The notes: a model not told the origin generated them from the sequence alone. 64,000 bases of DNA from Kitagawia praeruptora (GCA_037693485.1 CM075345.1:110664001-110728000); one strand, 5' to 3'. Positions 42,364 through 54,017 are shown, counted from the stretch's first letter. Program-made: numbers and translations.

Positions 42364-44477
42364 CTAGCAATCACTTGGTACTCGATGCAACCAACTGTCC
42401 CAATTGAAATAAGATATTAGTTCTGTAAAAGCCTCATCTTCTAAACTACCAGCATAAAAAGGAAAATTCATATTTCCTTTTTCAAGTGAAGGAAACATTG
42501 CTCTCCTCACAACTCTTCCTTTCCCATCAAAAGCAAGAAGCCCAACACCTTGTCTAAAAAGACGTCTTAAAATTTTGTTTTCCAACCGAGAAGGAGAACA
42601 AGTCAACCATGGCATAGTTGCAACATACTCAGCAAATGAAGAATTCATATATTCATCTGGGACGTGAATCACTTCAAACTCATCATCCGTGTCCTTCATC
42701 TGGAGATACCTTTCTTTTAGCCTTCGGCAAAAACTGGTAAATATAGTGGCCCAACCATCATCAATCATAAATATGATTCTCTTCCCTACAAGTTGAGAAA
42801 GCTTAACCTGAAAAGTTGGATTGAAATGTCAATAAGCGTAGTCGATTAATAACTTCAAACAAAGAATTACGCACAAAAACATAAAAAAGAACTCACTTTA
42901 TGGCCATCTTTTTGTATGAAGCAAGTGTCCACATCCAATATCTTATCCAGCTTCAATTTCCTTGCGTGCTTAGCCTCCACCTCAGCAACTCTTTTGCGGC
43001 TGAATGGATAAGCTGATATACCAAATTCCTGCAGGATGTCTACGCCATACGGTTCAACAAATTTTCCATGGGGACCAATAACCAGAAGCCTAGGATCTGG
43101 CCCCCACCCATCCAACGTCAAAGGATAACTGAACATCCGCTTCAAAAGCTTGGACCTTGGGTCTTTATACGGGAGTGCCAACCAAGGCATTGTCCGGAAT
43201 GTTTCCCAGAATGATTCTTCACTTTCAAGGTCATCAGCATCAATAGAGTCATGAATGAAAGCAAGAACAATCTCAAAGTTTTCCTTCTTAGCCAATCGTT
43301 GGTAGGCCCACTTAAGTAGTTCCGTAAGGTCATTGAGTTCATAATTTTCGTAAAAATAGATGGCAACGACCTTATCTTCAAGATCACAAACGGGCACAAC
43401 CTGATTATGTCGGTTGATGACATAATTGCAATGAGGAGTGGTGAGTAGTTTTGTAATGGATGGGTGTTTCAGTGCTTCCTCTTCTTCATATGTAAGGCGC
43501 TGTATCCTTTCCTGGTTAAAAGGAAAGGCCCGAGCTCCATACTCAACAATATAACCGTCTGCATTAAGTTGCAAAACCACGCCAGCACGATCAATGACAA
43601 GTGAGACGGTTTGACTCCACGTGGCATATTTAGAGAAGTTAAATCTTAATTTTTTTTCCAAATATCTCTGGTATTTGAGGATATCATTGGGGAGAGGGAT
43701 AGCAGTCCATGGCATGATAGAAAACTTTTCGTCGAAACATTCCTGGAGAGACAATTCATGTGTTTCATCTGTGGTAACTCCAACGAAAACAACCTCAACA
43801 CCTTGAGGATGTAATTCATCATAAATATCCACCAAGGATGTTACCTTTCGCATTAGAATATAATCCCAAGGAACAAGTGGCACAAAGTGTAAGATAACGA
43901 ACTTACCTTTGAGGTGCTTAGCCTGGACGGGGTGTTTGTGAGTGATGAGAAAATCTCTGTGTTTGGTGAAGAGAATTTGCGATAAATTAACTCTATCTCC
44001 GACTTTAAGCTCTCCCTTTTTAATCCGTAACGAACACTTGCGTAGCCTAAAACCTTGTCGTGTTGCTTTTAATTTCTTCTTCTTCTTCTTCTTCTTCTTC
44101 TCATCATCCTCCTCCTTAATCAAATCGACCGGACCCCTCAACTGATCACTCCAAGTTTTAAGGATGAATGTATCAGTATCTTGATAATTGTAATTAACAT
44201 CTCTATGGTTGAGCCCTGCACACCGATAAATATTAGTTCCAAATTCGTTAAAAAATTCTTGCTTCTTTTTCCTCTTAATTGGTGCGGATGAACATTTTTC
44301 CTTTTTGAGAAGGGGACGAGATCCTCCATCATCGTCACCAGAACTGATGCTCTTCTTCTTCCTTTTTCTCGTTGAAAACGTCACCCCCAATCTCATACTT
44401 CTACTGATTGACATCATCGTCATTTCTTCCTTCCGATTGATTTTGGGGGTTTCCTTCGCTTTGAGAATTACAATCAA
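42364..44477 (-). CDS. Nucleoredoxin-like protein lacking the redox cysteines (two exons, 674 aa)
   Basis: Exon 1 is 44477-42897 (527 codons), the intron 42896-42808 (GTGAGT...CAG), exon 2 42807-42364. The start is the first ATG (MIVILKAKETPKINRKEEMT); later Met codons are possible. Residues 1-170 are basic with a Lys run coded by a CTT repeat, a possible nuclear signal. Three thioredoxin-fold modules follow: about 175-340 (VVFVGVTTDETHELSLQECF, IMPWTAIPLPND), 345-505 (FRTMPWLALPYKDPRSKLLK, LLVIGPHGKFVEPYGVDILQ, ISAYPFSRKRVAEVEAKH) and exon 2 (KLSQLVGKRIIFMIDDGWAT, ATMPWLTCSP). MPWLA-PF and 'PHGK...YPF' are nucleoredoxin marks. Where NRX has WCPPC the modules read FVPLVPWDY, YFYENYELND and MIDDGWATIF, so no CXXC remains. 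The zinc-binding C-terminus of NRX1 is also absent. Intact frame and splice sites suggest a working non-redox or scaffold protein. Confidence 0.75.
44073..44101. repeat. CTT microsatellite in coding sequence (Lys run)
   Basis: About nine CTT units encode the KKKKKKKKK run of the nucleoredoxin-like protein. Such a run is prone to length change. Confidence 0.9.
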
Positions 44478-44823
44478 CGGATAGGGGGGTCGGGGAATGA
44501 TTTCAAATTTAAGGGCTCATCATAATTAAATCCAAATTCAACTCGGGGAATGATTTCAACTTTTTTCTTAAATCAATTCTGATTCTATATTTTAGTATTT
44601 GATTTCAATCAATTTTTTCTTTGATATTTAAACATTTTTGAATTAAAATGAAAGCCATATATCTTTTATATGTAAAAATGGGCGACATTTCCCACTAAAA
44701 TTTAAAGTTATTTTGTATGTATCTCAGAAAAATTCCCGAAAAATTTATCTTAAGGTCCTTTTTCTCAATAAATAATATTGTTTACAAATATATAATAAGT
44801 TAAATTTTGAATGATAACAATTA

Positions 44824-45019
44824 GAGAAAAATGGCCCTGAGGTTGATCTCACGGCACTTACCTGAGATTAGATTGTTTTTTAGTACAAGTGGTTAATGGC
44901 ATTTTTGTAATAATAAAATCTACCCTCCAGTATTTACAAAAATAACCCTGACTTATAGTGTGTTTTTTCTTTTAACTTCAGGCTAGAACCCTGAGGTTGT
45001 CCTCAGGCCCAGGATACTC
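44824..45019. mobile_element. Mutator-type MITE, 196 bp (family copy 2)
   Basis: Ends GAGAAAAATGGCCCTGAGGT and, inverted, GAGTATCCTGGGCCTGAGGA. The 9-bp TSD TAACAATTA is at 44815-44823 and 45020-45028. Same family as 19512-19701. Confidence 0.88.
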
Positions 45020-45486
45020 TAACAATTATTCTTTAAAAACATATTATAACGATGAACTACACGTAAAAAAATAATTTATCCTTCAAAAAAGTTATGTATT
45101 ATACTAATTTCAAGCTTTTTCTTAAATCAATTCTAATTTTATATTTTATTCGATTTCACATCGAATTTGCCCTTAATATTTAAACATTTTCAAATTAAAA
45201 TGTAGTTAAAATGATTACATTTAACACAGACTCATCATAATTCATATGCTTACTCCGCTCGTACTAATTTTTTCAAAGTTTATTTCATGAATTTCATGCA
45301 TATAACAAATTTCAAATTTGTTTTTCTGTATTAAAGTGTAAACGTCCTCATTCTTATATAAAATAAATAAAATGAGAAAATAAAATCTATAAATGTTATT
45401 TTTATATGCTATAAAATGAGAGGGGAAAAAATTAGTATCTTTATTATCCAAAAGAGGGAGTACATTGGTAACTTGTTCACTAACGG

Positions 45487-45754
45487 CATGGTTCTAAAAA
45501 TTCCCGATTTAGCCGATTAATCCCCGATTAATCCTCTGTAAGGTAACCCACCGATTCGATTTTTGAAATCCGATTAATCCTATGAATTTATTTAAAATGA
45601 TATGTTTAATTGTAAATTAGACTAATATATTAAATATTATTATAATATCCGATTTATACTTCGATTAATCCTTCCGATTAATCCCCGATTACCCGATTAA
45701 TCTTAAATCGGTACCTCAACCGATTTATACCGATTACCGATTTTTACAACCATG
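45487..45754. mobile_element. hAT-type MITE, 268 bp, rich in CCGATTAATC repeats
   Basis: Ends CATGGTTCTAAAAATTCCCG / inverted CATGGTTGTAAAAATCGG. The 8-bp TSD ACTAACGG is at 45479-45486 and 45755-45762. The body has about ten copies of CCGATT(AATC). The duplicated site at about 50564 reads TTCACTAACGGTTA without the element. Confidence 0.85.
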
Positions 45755-45892
45755 ACTAACGGCTAGATTGAAATTAAGTATTCATATACAAATTTTAAAT
45801 TTGATCGTTCACTAATAGTTAGATTAAAATTAAGGACTGATATATAAAATTCAAATTTTATTAGAATCAAGGGTTGATCTATACACGTGGAT

Positions 45893-46211
45893 GTAGGTAT
45901 TTTGCTGAGATGGGAATCAAACAAGTGATTCTGGAGTGTGATTCACTGTTAGTAGTGAATGCTTTGATTAAAAATACTACATTTGTTTCTGAAGTTGATA
46001 TTACTCTTGAGTTGTGTAGATCCATTCTTCGTCAACGTAGTGATCTGAAGGTTCAACATGTTCGTAGGCAAGCTAATAGGATAGCTCATAATATTGCTAG
46101 TCTTCCCTGTATGCTAGGAATGAACTGTTTTACCTCCGCTCCTCCCTGTGTGTTGGAGTCTATTATGTATGATTATTCCTTGATTTAATGGAATTTGTTT
46201 TAAAAAAAAAA
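45893..46211 (+). mobile_element. 5'-truncated LINE tail (RNase H domain)
   Basis: Frame to TAA at 46186-46188: MGIKQVILECDSLLVVNALI ... LKVQHVRRQANRIAHNIASL. This is the RNase H (RVT_3-like) C-terminus of plant non-LTR elements, with the 'E-x-D-S' and 'R-x-x-N-R-x-A-H' motifs. It ends in A-rich sequence at 46211. Only the 3' end is present, as usual for LINEs. In copy B (50735-50775) GTAGGTATTTTG runs without it to AACTTATCATCTAT, with 28 other bases in its place. Confidence 0.8.
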
Positions 46212-46485
46212 CTTATCATCTATTTATTATTATGTATTAAACTTCAACATAAGAGTAAAGATTATCATTTTATTAATTGTCAAGTTACGATTTTACTCCT
46301 ATATTTTCAAAAATCATAAAAATGTCATTCTTTAATATTTATGTAAAAAGTAGGAAAATATGTTAGTGTCAATCAATTAAACTCATGCCATAATCAATTG
46401 TGCTACACTTGATTTTGAGTTTTGTTATAAAAAAAAAACTACATCTTCTCTTCTTGTCTCATCTTCTTAATTTTTATTTTCTCAT

Positions 46486-48481
46486 TGTAACATCCTCAGT
46501 TTTTCGGAATGTTAGTTCGAGCCAAAAGTAAAATACAAAAATTTAATCTCGAAGTTCTAACAGAAAACTATTACAATTTTATTACAAGTTGAGTCACATA
46601 AAACAGAAGCGTAGACATGATACACACAAAAAATCCAACTAATAAGCTCAGTCAATCCAACGAACCGAACAAAAACCTGAAATATTAAAAGAGTGAGCTA
46701 ACAAGGCCAGCAAGCAAACTAACCAAACAAATCAGTGGGTCAAATCGAATAAATAAAATACAGTGTAAAATTAACGATAATAATTTTCAGAAAAGCATAA
46801 CCTACGAAACGATAACTTTTTAACCACCAGTTTAACTAAGGTCACTACAAACCGGTGACACGGTCCAGAAGTTCAGAAGTCACTATAATTACCAGTGACG
46901 CGGCCCAGAATTTAGTATTGCGTCCCTCACTAAGGTATCAGAAATTGCACATAAGTGCGCCTTAGAGAGGTATCTGAATTTAGTTTCGAAACTATGCGCA
47001 TATACTAAAGGGTTCAGATCATAGACTAAACTGGGGTCTCAAAGCTCGTATTTTTTTTCAAAAATCTGAAATCACATATTTTAAAATAATTGCACATAAT
47101 CTAAATTTTCATATCGATAAAATAGAGCAAAAAAAATAATGAAATAAAATTTCATAACACAAAAACATATAAATATAAATTTCAAAATTACTCGCAAGAA
47201 GTTCGGATCTGATTATATTAACACTTTATCAAATATCTAGAATTTACAGCATATAAGTATAGCTCTACTTGTGCGATTTTGCCCCTCTCTAACTCCATTA
47301 CTGACCTCACTTAATATAAGATCGAACATTAAACAAAATAGCATCCGAATGTCTCGCAAATCAAACTCGGGTGATCATGTCCTCCATTCCAAACAAATTC
47401 ACGTAACAAGTCCCGTAACAAAGCAATTTGACGGATTTCTTTAATAAACAACAACAACAAATAACATGTACAAGAAATGGATGAGTGAGGTTGGTTTTTG
47501 TTCATATACGTATTGGACAAAATTTAGGTAGGATGTATCAGTAAAAGCTGGCCATATATCAGCTATATAAAATGAATGTAAGTAAGTGTTTGTTGGCATA
47601 GAAACTCATTTTAGTGATCGCTTCAATTTCCCACAAATACTTAGACATTAATAGAGTATAAATGCATGTAAGTTACGCAACTTTACATATCATTTAGCAT
47701 TTCATTCCATGTAATTGCTTCCATACAAATTTATCTATAAAAAAAAACCAATTAAACATGCTAGTCTTTAATATTCTAAATAGTATAGGTTAATGCATGT
47801 TAGATGCCATACAATTTGCACATAATTGGTTAATGGTCAGTTAACATTTCTTCTAAAATTAACAAATTACACGTACCTACAAGTTTAAACTAATATTAAC
47901 AAATAGATTGACAAACTAAAATACATAAATTTGCAAGATAATAAGGGAGATATTATAATCATGTAATTAGACCCACTCTTCATTTTAAATTTGTACACAA
48001 TATTGATGTGCGGTACATACACTAATACAACAAACCAATTTCATTTAATAAAATAAGTACCAAGACGTAAGCATGTAAAAAAAACGAATATCAACACTTA
48101 GCAAAATATGATACACATGCAAACACAATAGAAATTAAATAAAAAAGTGGCTTGATATCACACATTAATATTACCATCACCTTAATATATAAGCCACACT
48201 TAAATTAAGTTTAAGTTCTAATGAATCCATGAGAAAGTAGGTGAACCAATGTGATGCAAGTCAGTCATGTACAGTTAATTTTCACGCAAACAAAAAAAAT
48301 CAAGAGAAAAAATTAACCCTCAATTAACATAAATCCTAGAAAAAAATAAACTTACACAATTAAGCGCTAACTTTTTTTAAATATGTAAAATGAATTTGCA
48401 CGCACATATTCCCTTCAAATAATAGGGCAATTGATGAAATAAAGTATTATTTAAATTAGCATAATTTATAGAGGTGTTACA
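46486..48481. mobile_element. Solo LTR, 1996 bp, Ty3/gypsy-like
   Basis: Ends TGTAACATCCTC...GAGGTGTTACA, flanked by CTCAT on both sides (46481-46485 and 48482-48486). TGTAACACC / GGTGTTACA termini are frequent in plant gypsy chromoviruses. It holds no ORF, PBS or second LTR. Copy B (about 49575-49583) reads TTTTCTAATCCTC, the uninterrupted site. A short non-autonomous element without internal region cannot be fully excluded. Confidence 0.8.
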
Positions 48482-49872
48482 CTCATCCTCTTTTATATTA
48501 TACTAGCGATGGTTATCTTGCATAGTTTTATTTATACTTAGATAAAGTATGCCTTACCTAAGTATCTAAGTGGCAGCATCTAAGTACAAATAAATAAGTC
48601 AACATCTAAGTGCCAGCTGACGTGGATTAAATTATCTTGCCAAAATCCTTGTTGTGTTATTAATAATATAATAAATTCTATATTTTAGTATTTGATAATT
48701 TTGTCTTTGATATTTAAACATTTTTTAATTAAAATGAAAGCCCAAACTTATACAAATAAATAAGAGATTAGGGAGATATATAAAAATGGGGGGAGCGTTT
48801 TTGTAAATTTAGAATTTTTTAATTAGTCATGCGGATCCAGTAAAATTTAAAGTTATTTTGTATGTATATCAGGAAAAATTCCCTAAGATCTATCTCAAAG
48901 TCCTTTTTTTCAATAAATAATATTGTTTACAAATATATAATAAGTTAAATTTTGAATTATAACATTTAATAGACACTCATGGTAATTATTATCAATTATT
49001 TTTTAAAAACATATTATAACGATGAACTACACGTAAAAAAATAATTTAACCTTCAAAAAAATTAAGTATTATACTAATTTCAAGCTTTTTCTTAAATCAA
49101 TTCTAATTTTATATTTTATTCGATTTCACATCGAATTTACCCTTATTATCTAAACTTTTTCAAAAGTTAGAATGATTACATTTACAGACACTCATCATAA
49201 TTCATATGTTTATTCCGTTCATACTAATTTTTTTAAAGTTTATTTCATGAATTTCTCATAATTCATATGCTTATTCCGTTCATACTAATTTTTTCAAAAT
49301 TTATTTCATGAATTTCTATGCGTACAACAAATTTCGAATCAATTCATATGCTTATTCCGTTCATACTAATTTTTTCAAAATTTATTTTTTCAAAGCTTTT
49401 TCATAAATCAATTCTAATTCTATATTTTATTTGATTTCAAATCAATTTTATCTTTTGATATTTGAAAATTTTTTGAACTAAAATGAATTCCAAGCTTATA
49501 CAAATAAATAATATTGTTTACACATATATATAATAAGTTAAATTTTGTCTTCTCTTCTTGTTTCATCTTAATTTTTATTTTCTAATCCTCTTTTATATTA
49601 TACTATGGATGGTTATCTTGCATAGTCCTATTTATGGTCAATTCTAATTTTATAGTAACATATAAATATTAGTTCCAAACTTACACAAATAAATAATATA
49701 AATTTTTTTTAATACCCTTTTTTATATAAAAGTAAAAAAATGAGAAAATAATATTTATAAATGTAATTTTTAAATGTTCAAAAATGTGTGAAAACAAAAT
49801 TAGTACCTTTCTTATGTTTCTTATGGAACGGATGGAATATATTGCATGAGAAAATGAGTATTGAATGTTGAT

Positions 49873-50252
49873 GAAAGAATGACAAAAATGACTGTTTTTT
49901 GAGCAAAAATGATGAAAATACCCGTTTCTGAAAAAGTGCGCAAAACTACCCGATGGGATATGCATTTGCCAAATGGGTATCTAGGATACGCATTTGGCAA
50001 ATGCGTATCTTGTGTAAATCTTTTTTTTTTTTTTTTTAAATCTGGTTGGGATACGCATTTGGCAAATGCGTATCCCAACCAGATTTTTTTAAAAAAAAGA
50101 AAAAAGATTTGCACAAGATACGCATTTGTCAAATGCGTATCCCAGATACCCATTTGGCAATTGCGTATCCCGCCGGGTATTTTTGTCAAAAATTCTGAAA
50201 ATAGATATTTTTGTTAGTTTTACCTAAAAAATGGGTATTTTGTCATTCACCC
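49873..50252. mobile_element. Mutator-like foldback element, 380 bp, multiple nested palindromes
   Basis: Nearly the whole element is one inverted repeat. Its core unit GATACGCATTTGG and complement occurs as perfect 25-bp palindromes at 49983-50010 and 50050-50075 and in variant form at 50120-50165. Ends AGAATGACAAAAATGACTGT / TGAATGACAAAATACCCA. The 9-bp TSD AATGTTGAT is at 49864-49872 and 50253-50261. Long ORFs seen on both strands only reflect the palindromes. Confidence 0.85.
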
Positions 50253-50281
50253 AATGTTGATTAATAACGAAATAATAAAAT

Positions 50282-50488
50282 GAGTAATGCTACATACCCC
50301 GAAATAGGATCCCGAAAATGTTCCCAAATGCCACATGACATCGTTTTATTCATTTTATTCATATTAATGCATGAGGGACCCATCTCATTTATGAAAAGAT
50401 AACCAATTGTCTGATGACAATTGATGACAATTCAGGGGGAACACTTTTAACAACTTCGGGAACACTTTCAGGAGCTCTAGCATTTCTC
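50282..50488. mobile_element. Mutator-type MITE, 207 bp
   Basis: Ends GAGTAATGCTACATACCCCG / inverted GAGAAATGCTAGAGCTCCTG. The 9-bp TSD TAATAAAAT is at 50273-50281 and 50489-50497. The end start GAG(T/A)AATG resembles the CTGAGG MITE family, but the rest differs. Confidence 0.88.
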
Positions 50489-50787
50489 TAATAAAATTAA
50501 CAAATATACAAAAAGGTTCAATGAGGCACCAGTTTTAAAGAGTAACCTGGTAACTCGTTCACTAACGGTTATATTAAAATTAAGGATTAAAATATAAAGT
50601 TCAAATTTGATCGTTCACTAACGGTTAGATTAAAATTAAAGATTGATATATAAAGTTCAAATTTGATTAGAATCAAGGGTTGATCCGTAAAGTTCAGTAT
50701 ACACACAACTACACAAGTGAATGTAGGTATTTTGTAAAGTAACTTCCTCTATTTCATTTTACAACTTATCATCTATCTATTACTATA

Positions 50788-52606
50788 TCTATACTATACT
50801 ATAATAAGCAAACTAGGGGATAATTGGTAGTTTGGTTCAACCCTATTTTTTAACCATAATTTTAGTTCAATTAAAAATAAATTTAATTAATATTTTGACT
50901 ATCTAAAAACATTCCCGCTAATCCAAGTATGAAAGATAAACAAGTAATGGGCTAAACTACTTTTTCTGGGTCGGAGACTCTTGCACTTAGATCTGGCTCC
51001 CTCTGTTAGATCATGGGCTTTATTGTTAGATCATGGGCTTTATTGTTCAGCCTTTATTTGGAAATTTATGGGGGGGAATATATGAAGGTGTTACTACTAT
51101 TTTATACTGAAAGAAGCAATAAACATGCATTTTTAATTTAAAAATAAGTTGAGTTCAATAATGAGTACTTATAACATACTACTACTATAATAATAATAAT
51201 ACTTATAAAATAAGGGGTCCGTAGGGGCTTTTTTGTAAATACAAAACTTTTTTTAATGATTTACATAAATGTTGTTAAATTTGTATTAAAATTGTTTTAA
51301 TCTCATGTAGAATCCTGAGGTCACCTATGTATACTAATCTATAATAAGCAAGGGGATAATCGGTAATTTGGTTGTTTGGTTCAACCAACTATTAAAAAAA
51401 GAAAGAATAGTGGCCGTTAGATATTTAGGAAATAGATCATAATCGTTAAATCTAATAATTCTCTTTTCTAAATAGTCAAGGTTCGAATCCCCTCAACAAC
51501 AAATTTACATTAAGATTTTATATTATTACTTTTAAACCGTACATGTTATTTATTAAATAACTATTATTATTACTAATAATATTATTAATTAATATTAAAA
51601 AGTTAAATTATATCCATAATAAATTATTTTATTCTATTTTGTTTAATCATATAATTTTAAATTCAAAACTTTTTTTAATGATTTACATAAATGTTCTTAA
51701 ATTTGTATTGAAATTGTTTTAATCTCATGTAAAATCTTGAGGTCACCTATCTATACTAATCTATACTATATTATTATAAGCAAAATAGAGATCTTTTTTA
51801 GTTTGTAGTTTGGTTAACCAAGCTATTCATAACCGTTAGATGTTCAACTCAAATTAAATCATGACCGTTAGATACAACAATATTAAAAAAAATTATATTT
51901 AGTAGTCTAAGATCTATTCCCATTTAATTTAAAATATTACCCTTTATAAACAACTAAAAACATAAATCATACAATATCTTTTCTTCATTAATATTTCTAT
52001 CTAATTAAAACATGTTACCTTCTATTTAATTAAAACACGTTACCTTTTATTTTAAAACTAATATTGCAATCATTATACGTATATCCAAAAATATTGCACC
52101 ATATCTTTCGACCATTAATAAACACCTAAAAATATGAATCATACCATATCTTTCAATTATTAATATTTCTTTTTAATTAAAACACGTTACTTTTTAATTT
52201 AAAATTAATCTTGTAATCATTAATATATATCCAAAAATATCATATCATATCTTTCAATTTCTAATAAAATATATTAAAAATTTTATAATAAAAAACATAA
52301 GTATAATAATTAAACATGAATATATCAAATTATATTAAATTAAAAATATTAATCATACCATATCTCTCAACCATTAATAAACACCTAAAAATATCGATCG
52401 TACCATATCTTCCAATCATTAATATTTTCTTTCTAATTAAAAAACGTTACATTTTTTACTTAAAACTAATCTTAAAATTATTAATATATAGCCGAAAATA
52501 TCACACTATATTTTCCAAATATTAATTAAATATATTAGAAATCCGTAACATAAAATAAAATTATTATATATCAAAAAAAACTCGTGCATCGCACGGGTTA
52601 TAAGTT
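50788..52606 (+). mobile_element. Nested non-autonomous Helitrons, ending at one 3' hairpin
   Basis: 5' starts of TCTATA(C/A)TA type at 50788, 51338 and 51760. One 3' end: hairpin CGTGC-ATC-GCACG (52581-52593), then TTATAAG and TTAG (52603-52606, a CTRR with its first base changed). A 90-bp stretch (AAACTTTTTTTAATGATTTA...) occurs before the second and third starts (51243 and 51666), showing duplication with the insertions. The likely intact unit is 51760-52606. Confidence 0.65.
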
Positions 52607-52893
52607 AGTGGTTATAAATTAGCTAAAGGGATGAACCATTTTCGAAGAACCAATGGTTAGAATTGTAAGTGTTCTGAAAAGTCATCTTAAGTAGAAAGCA
52701 CCCACCGAATACTCCAATCATATTCTATGATCCACAACAAATTTAAAAAAAAATGTTATTATTGCTATCAATACTACTCGTATCAAATTTCAAATTATAA
52801 ACTTGCACATACTTAACTAACAACATTAACATAATTTGATTTATAAATATATTTAAGCTACCGGCCCGTGCCTTGCACGGGCTTTTATGCTGG
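52607..52893 (+). mobile_element. Helitron 3' part with hairpin, abutting the next Helitron
   Basis: Hairpin GCCCGTGC-CTT-GCACGGGC (52864-52882), then TTTTATG and CTGG (52890-52893, CTRR). Its own 5' end was not identified. Confidence 0.6.
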
Positions 52894-53256
52894 TCTATAA
52901 TAAGTTTATAATCCGTAGTTTGGTTGTTTGGTTCAACCAACTATTAAAAAAAGAAAGAATAGTGACCGTTAGATATTTAGAAAATAGATCATAATCGTTA
53001 AATCTAATAATTCTCTTTTCTATATAGTCACGGTTCGAATCCCCTCAACAACAAATTTACATTAAGATTTTATATTATTACTTTTAAACCGTACATGTTA
53101 TTTATTAAATAACTATTATTATTACTAATAATTTTATTAATTAATATTAAAAAGTTAAATTATATCCATAATAAATTATTTTATTCTATTTTGTTTAATT
53201 ATATAATTTTAAAAATATTTAAAAGTAACCCGTGCTTCGCACGGACTATAAGCTAG
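52894..53256 (+). mobile_element. Helitron, 363 bp, directly joined to the preceding one
   Basis: 5' TCTATAATAAG begins at the base after the preceding CTGG. The 3' hairpin CCGTGC-TTC-GCACGG (53230-53244) is followed by CTAG (53253-53256). The body is a close copy of 51338-51660 (TTGGTTGTTTGGTTCAACCA, GAAAGAATAGTG(A/G)CCGTTAGA). Confidence 0.8.
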
Positions 53257-54017
53257 TATTAAATAATAACACAAGGCTTGGCAAAAAAAAAATGGTAACA
53301 CAAGGGTAAAAGTGCCAAAATAATACTCATGAAATTACCAATATACCCTTATGTCTTACAGGTATGATTTTTCCGCTTTGTAATATGAACTTGGTTAACA
53401 TCTGTGAATATCCTGGCAGCTCCTGTTTCTTTTTCCCTTTGGGGCAGCTGTTGCAGAATGATATATTATTATCAATCATAATTTTTTGAATGGTTGGAGC
53501 ATTTTCAGTCAATTTATGAATTTATGGCTTTTATTCATGAATGTGGTGAGCACTTTTGTGTACTTAGCTACTACTGATAAATTATTAAAGAGAACAATTC
53601 AAACAGTGGTTGCAATTCTCACTGATCTCATGGCTAAAACTGGAGCCACCTGGTATTCATTTATATGACCAATTTCCCAAGGTTAATGATTGGTTTTAAC
53701 CATGCTCATCATTCAGATGTCATCCAATATTATTCTTGTAATAGCAATTGGGGCTGTGGGTCTACTTGGGGTGGCTGATGGAGTTAGCTACCAAGTACCA
53801 ATTGTAGGACACTTTCCTTTTTCCCTGTTTTCTCTACAAATATTTTTCATAGATGAGTGGCCATAATATATCTAATATCTTCATGATGCATGTTATTCTG
53901 CATGACGCATAGTACCTGTGTTCTTATTGTTTTGACTGGTTTGATATTTTTTGTAAAAGTTGCTCATGTGAAAGCGTCTTTGGAAATCTCACATCTGAAG
54001 TAATTCCAAGTACTATG
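53257..54017 (+). other. Host stretch left of the Tat element, possible membrane-protein exon
   Basis: ATG at 53717 after CAG opens a 51-codon frame, MSSNIILVIAIGAVGLLGVA DGVSYQVPIV, with one strong hydrophobic segment. It could be an exon of a transporter, but I do not recognise it. The Tat element lies 200 bp further on, perhaps in an intron. Confidence 0.3.

Larger units (their letters stand above)
44540..48600. repeat. Duplicated AT-rich segment, copy A (with insertions)
   Basis: Pieces 44540-44823, 45020-45470, 45755-45900, 46212-46485 and 48482-48540 match parts of copy B (48660-50790). Shared phrases include AAAGTTATTTTGTATGTAT (44705 / 48851), ATTATAACGATGAACTACAC (45043 / 49013), ATCGTTCACTAA (45801 / 50610) and GGTTATCTTGCATAGT (48509 / 49609). 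Four mobile elements sit between these pieces. Confidence 0.75.
48660..50790. repeat. Duplicated AT-rich segment, copy B
   Basis: Matches copy A in shuffled order. The part at 48660-48960 is repeated again at about 49385-49545. It contains two elements that copy A lacks (49873-50252 and 50282-50488). No gene. Confidence 0.7.

Noticed and set aside
42364..44477. Sieve-element occlusion (SEO) protein
   Set aside because: The 'PHGK...YPF' and 'MPWLA-PF' motifs and repeated thioredoxin modules fit nucleoredoxin better; no SEO N- or C-terminal domain pattern was seen.
46486..48481. TIR DNA transposon with TGTAACA ends
   Set aside because: TG...CA termini with a 5-bp duplication fit an LTR; the absence of ORFs and internal region fits a solo LTR.
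49821..50217. Overlapping 100-120-codon ORFs on both strands
   Set aside because: They arise from the palindromic foldback element; the peptide repeats (YAFGKCVS type) mirror the DNA palindrome.
53486..53668. 60-codon hydrophobic ORF
   Set aside because: No domain, no splice context and AT-rich composition; the neighbouring 53717 frame is a slightly better exon candidate.
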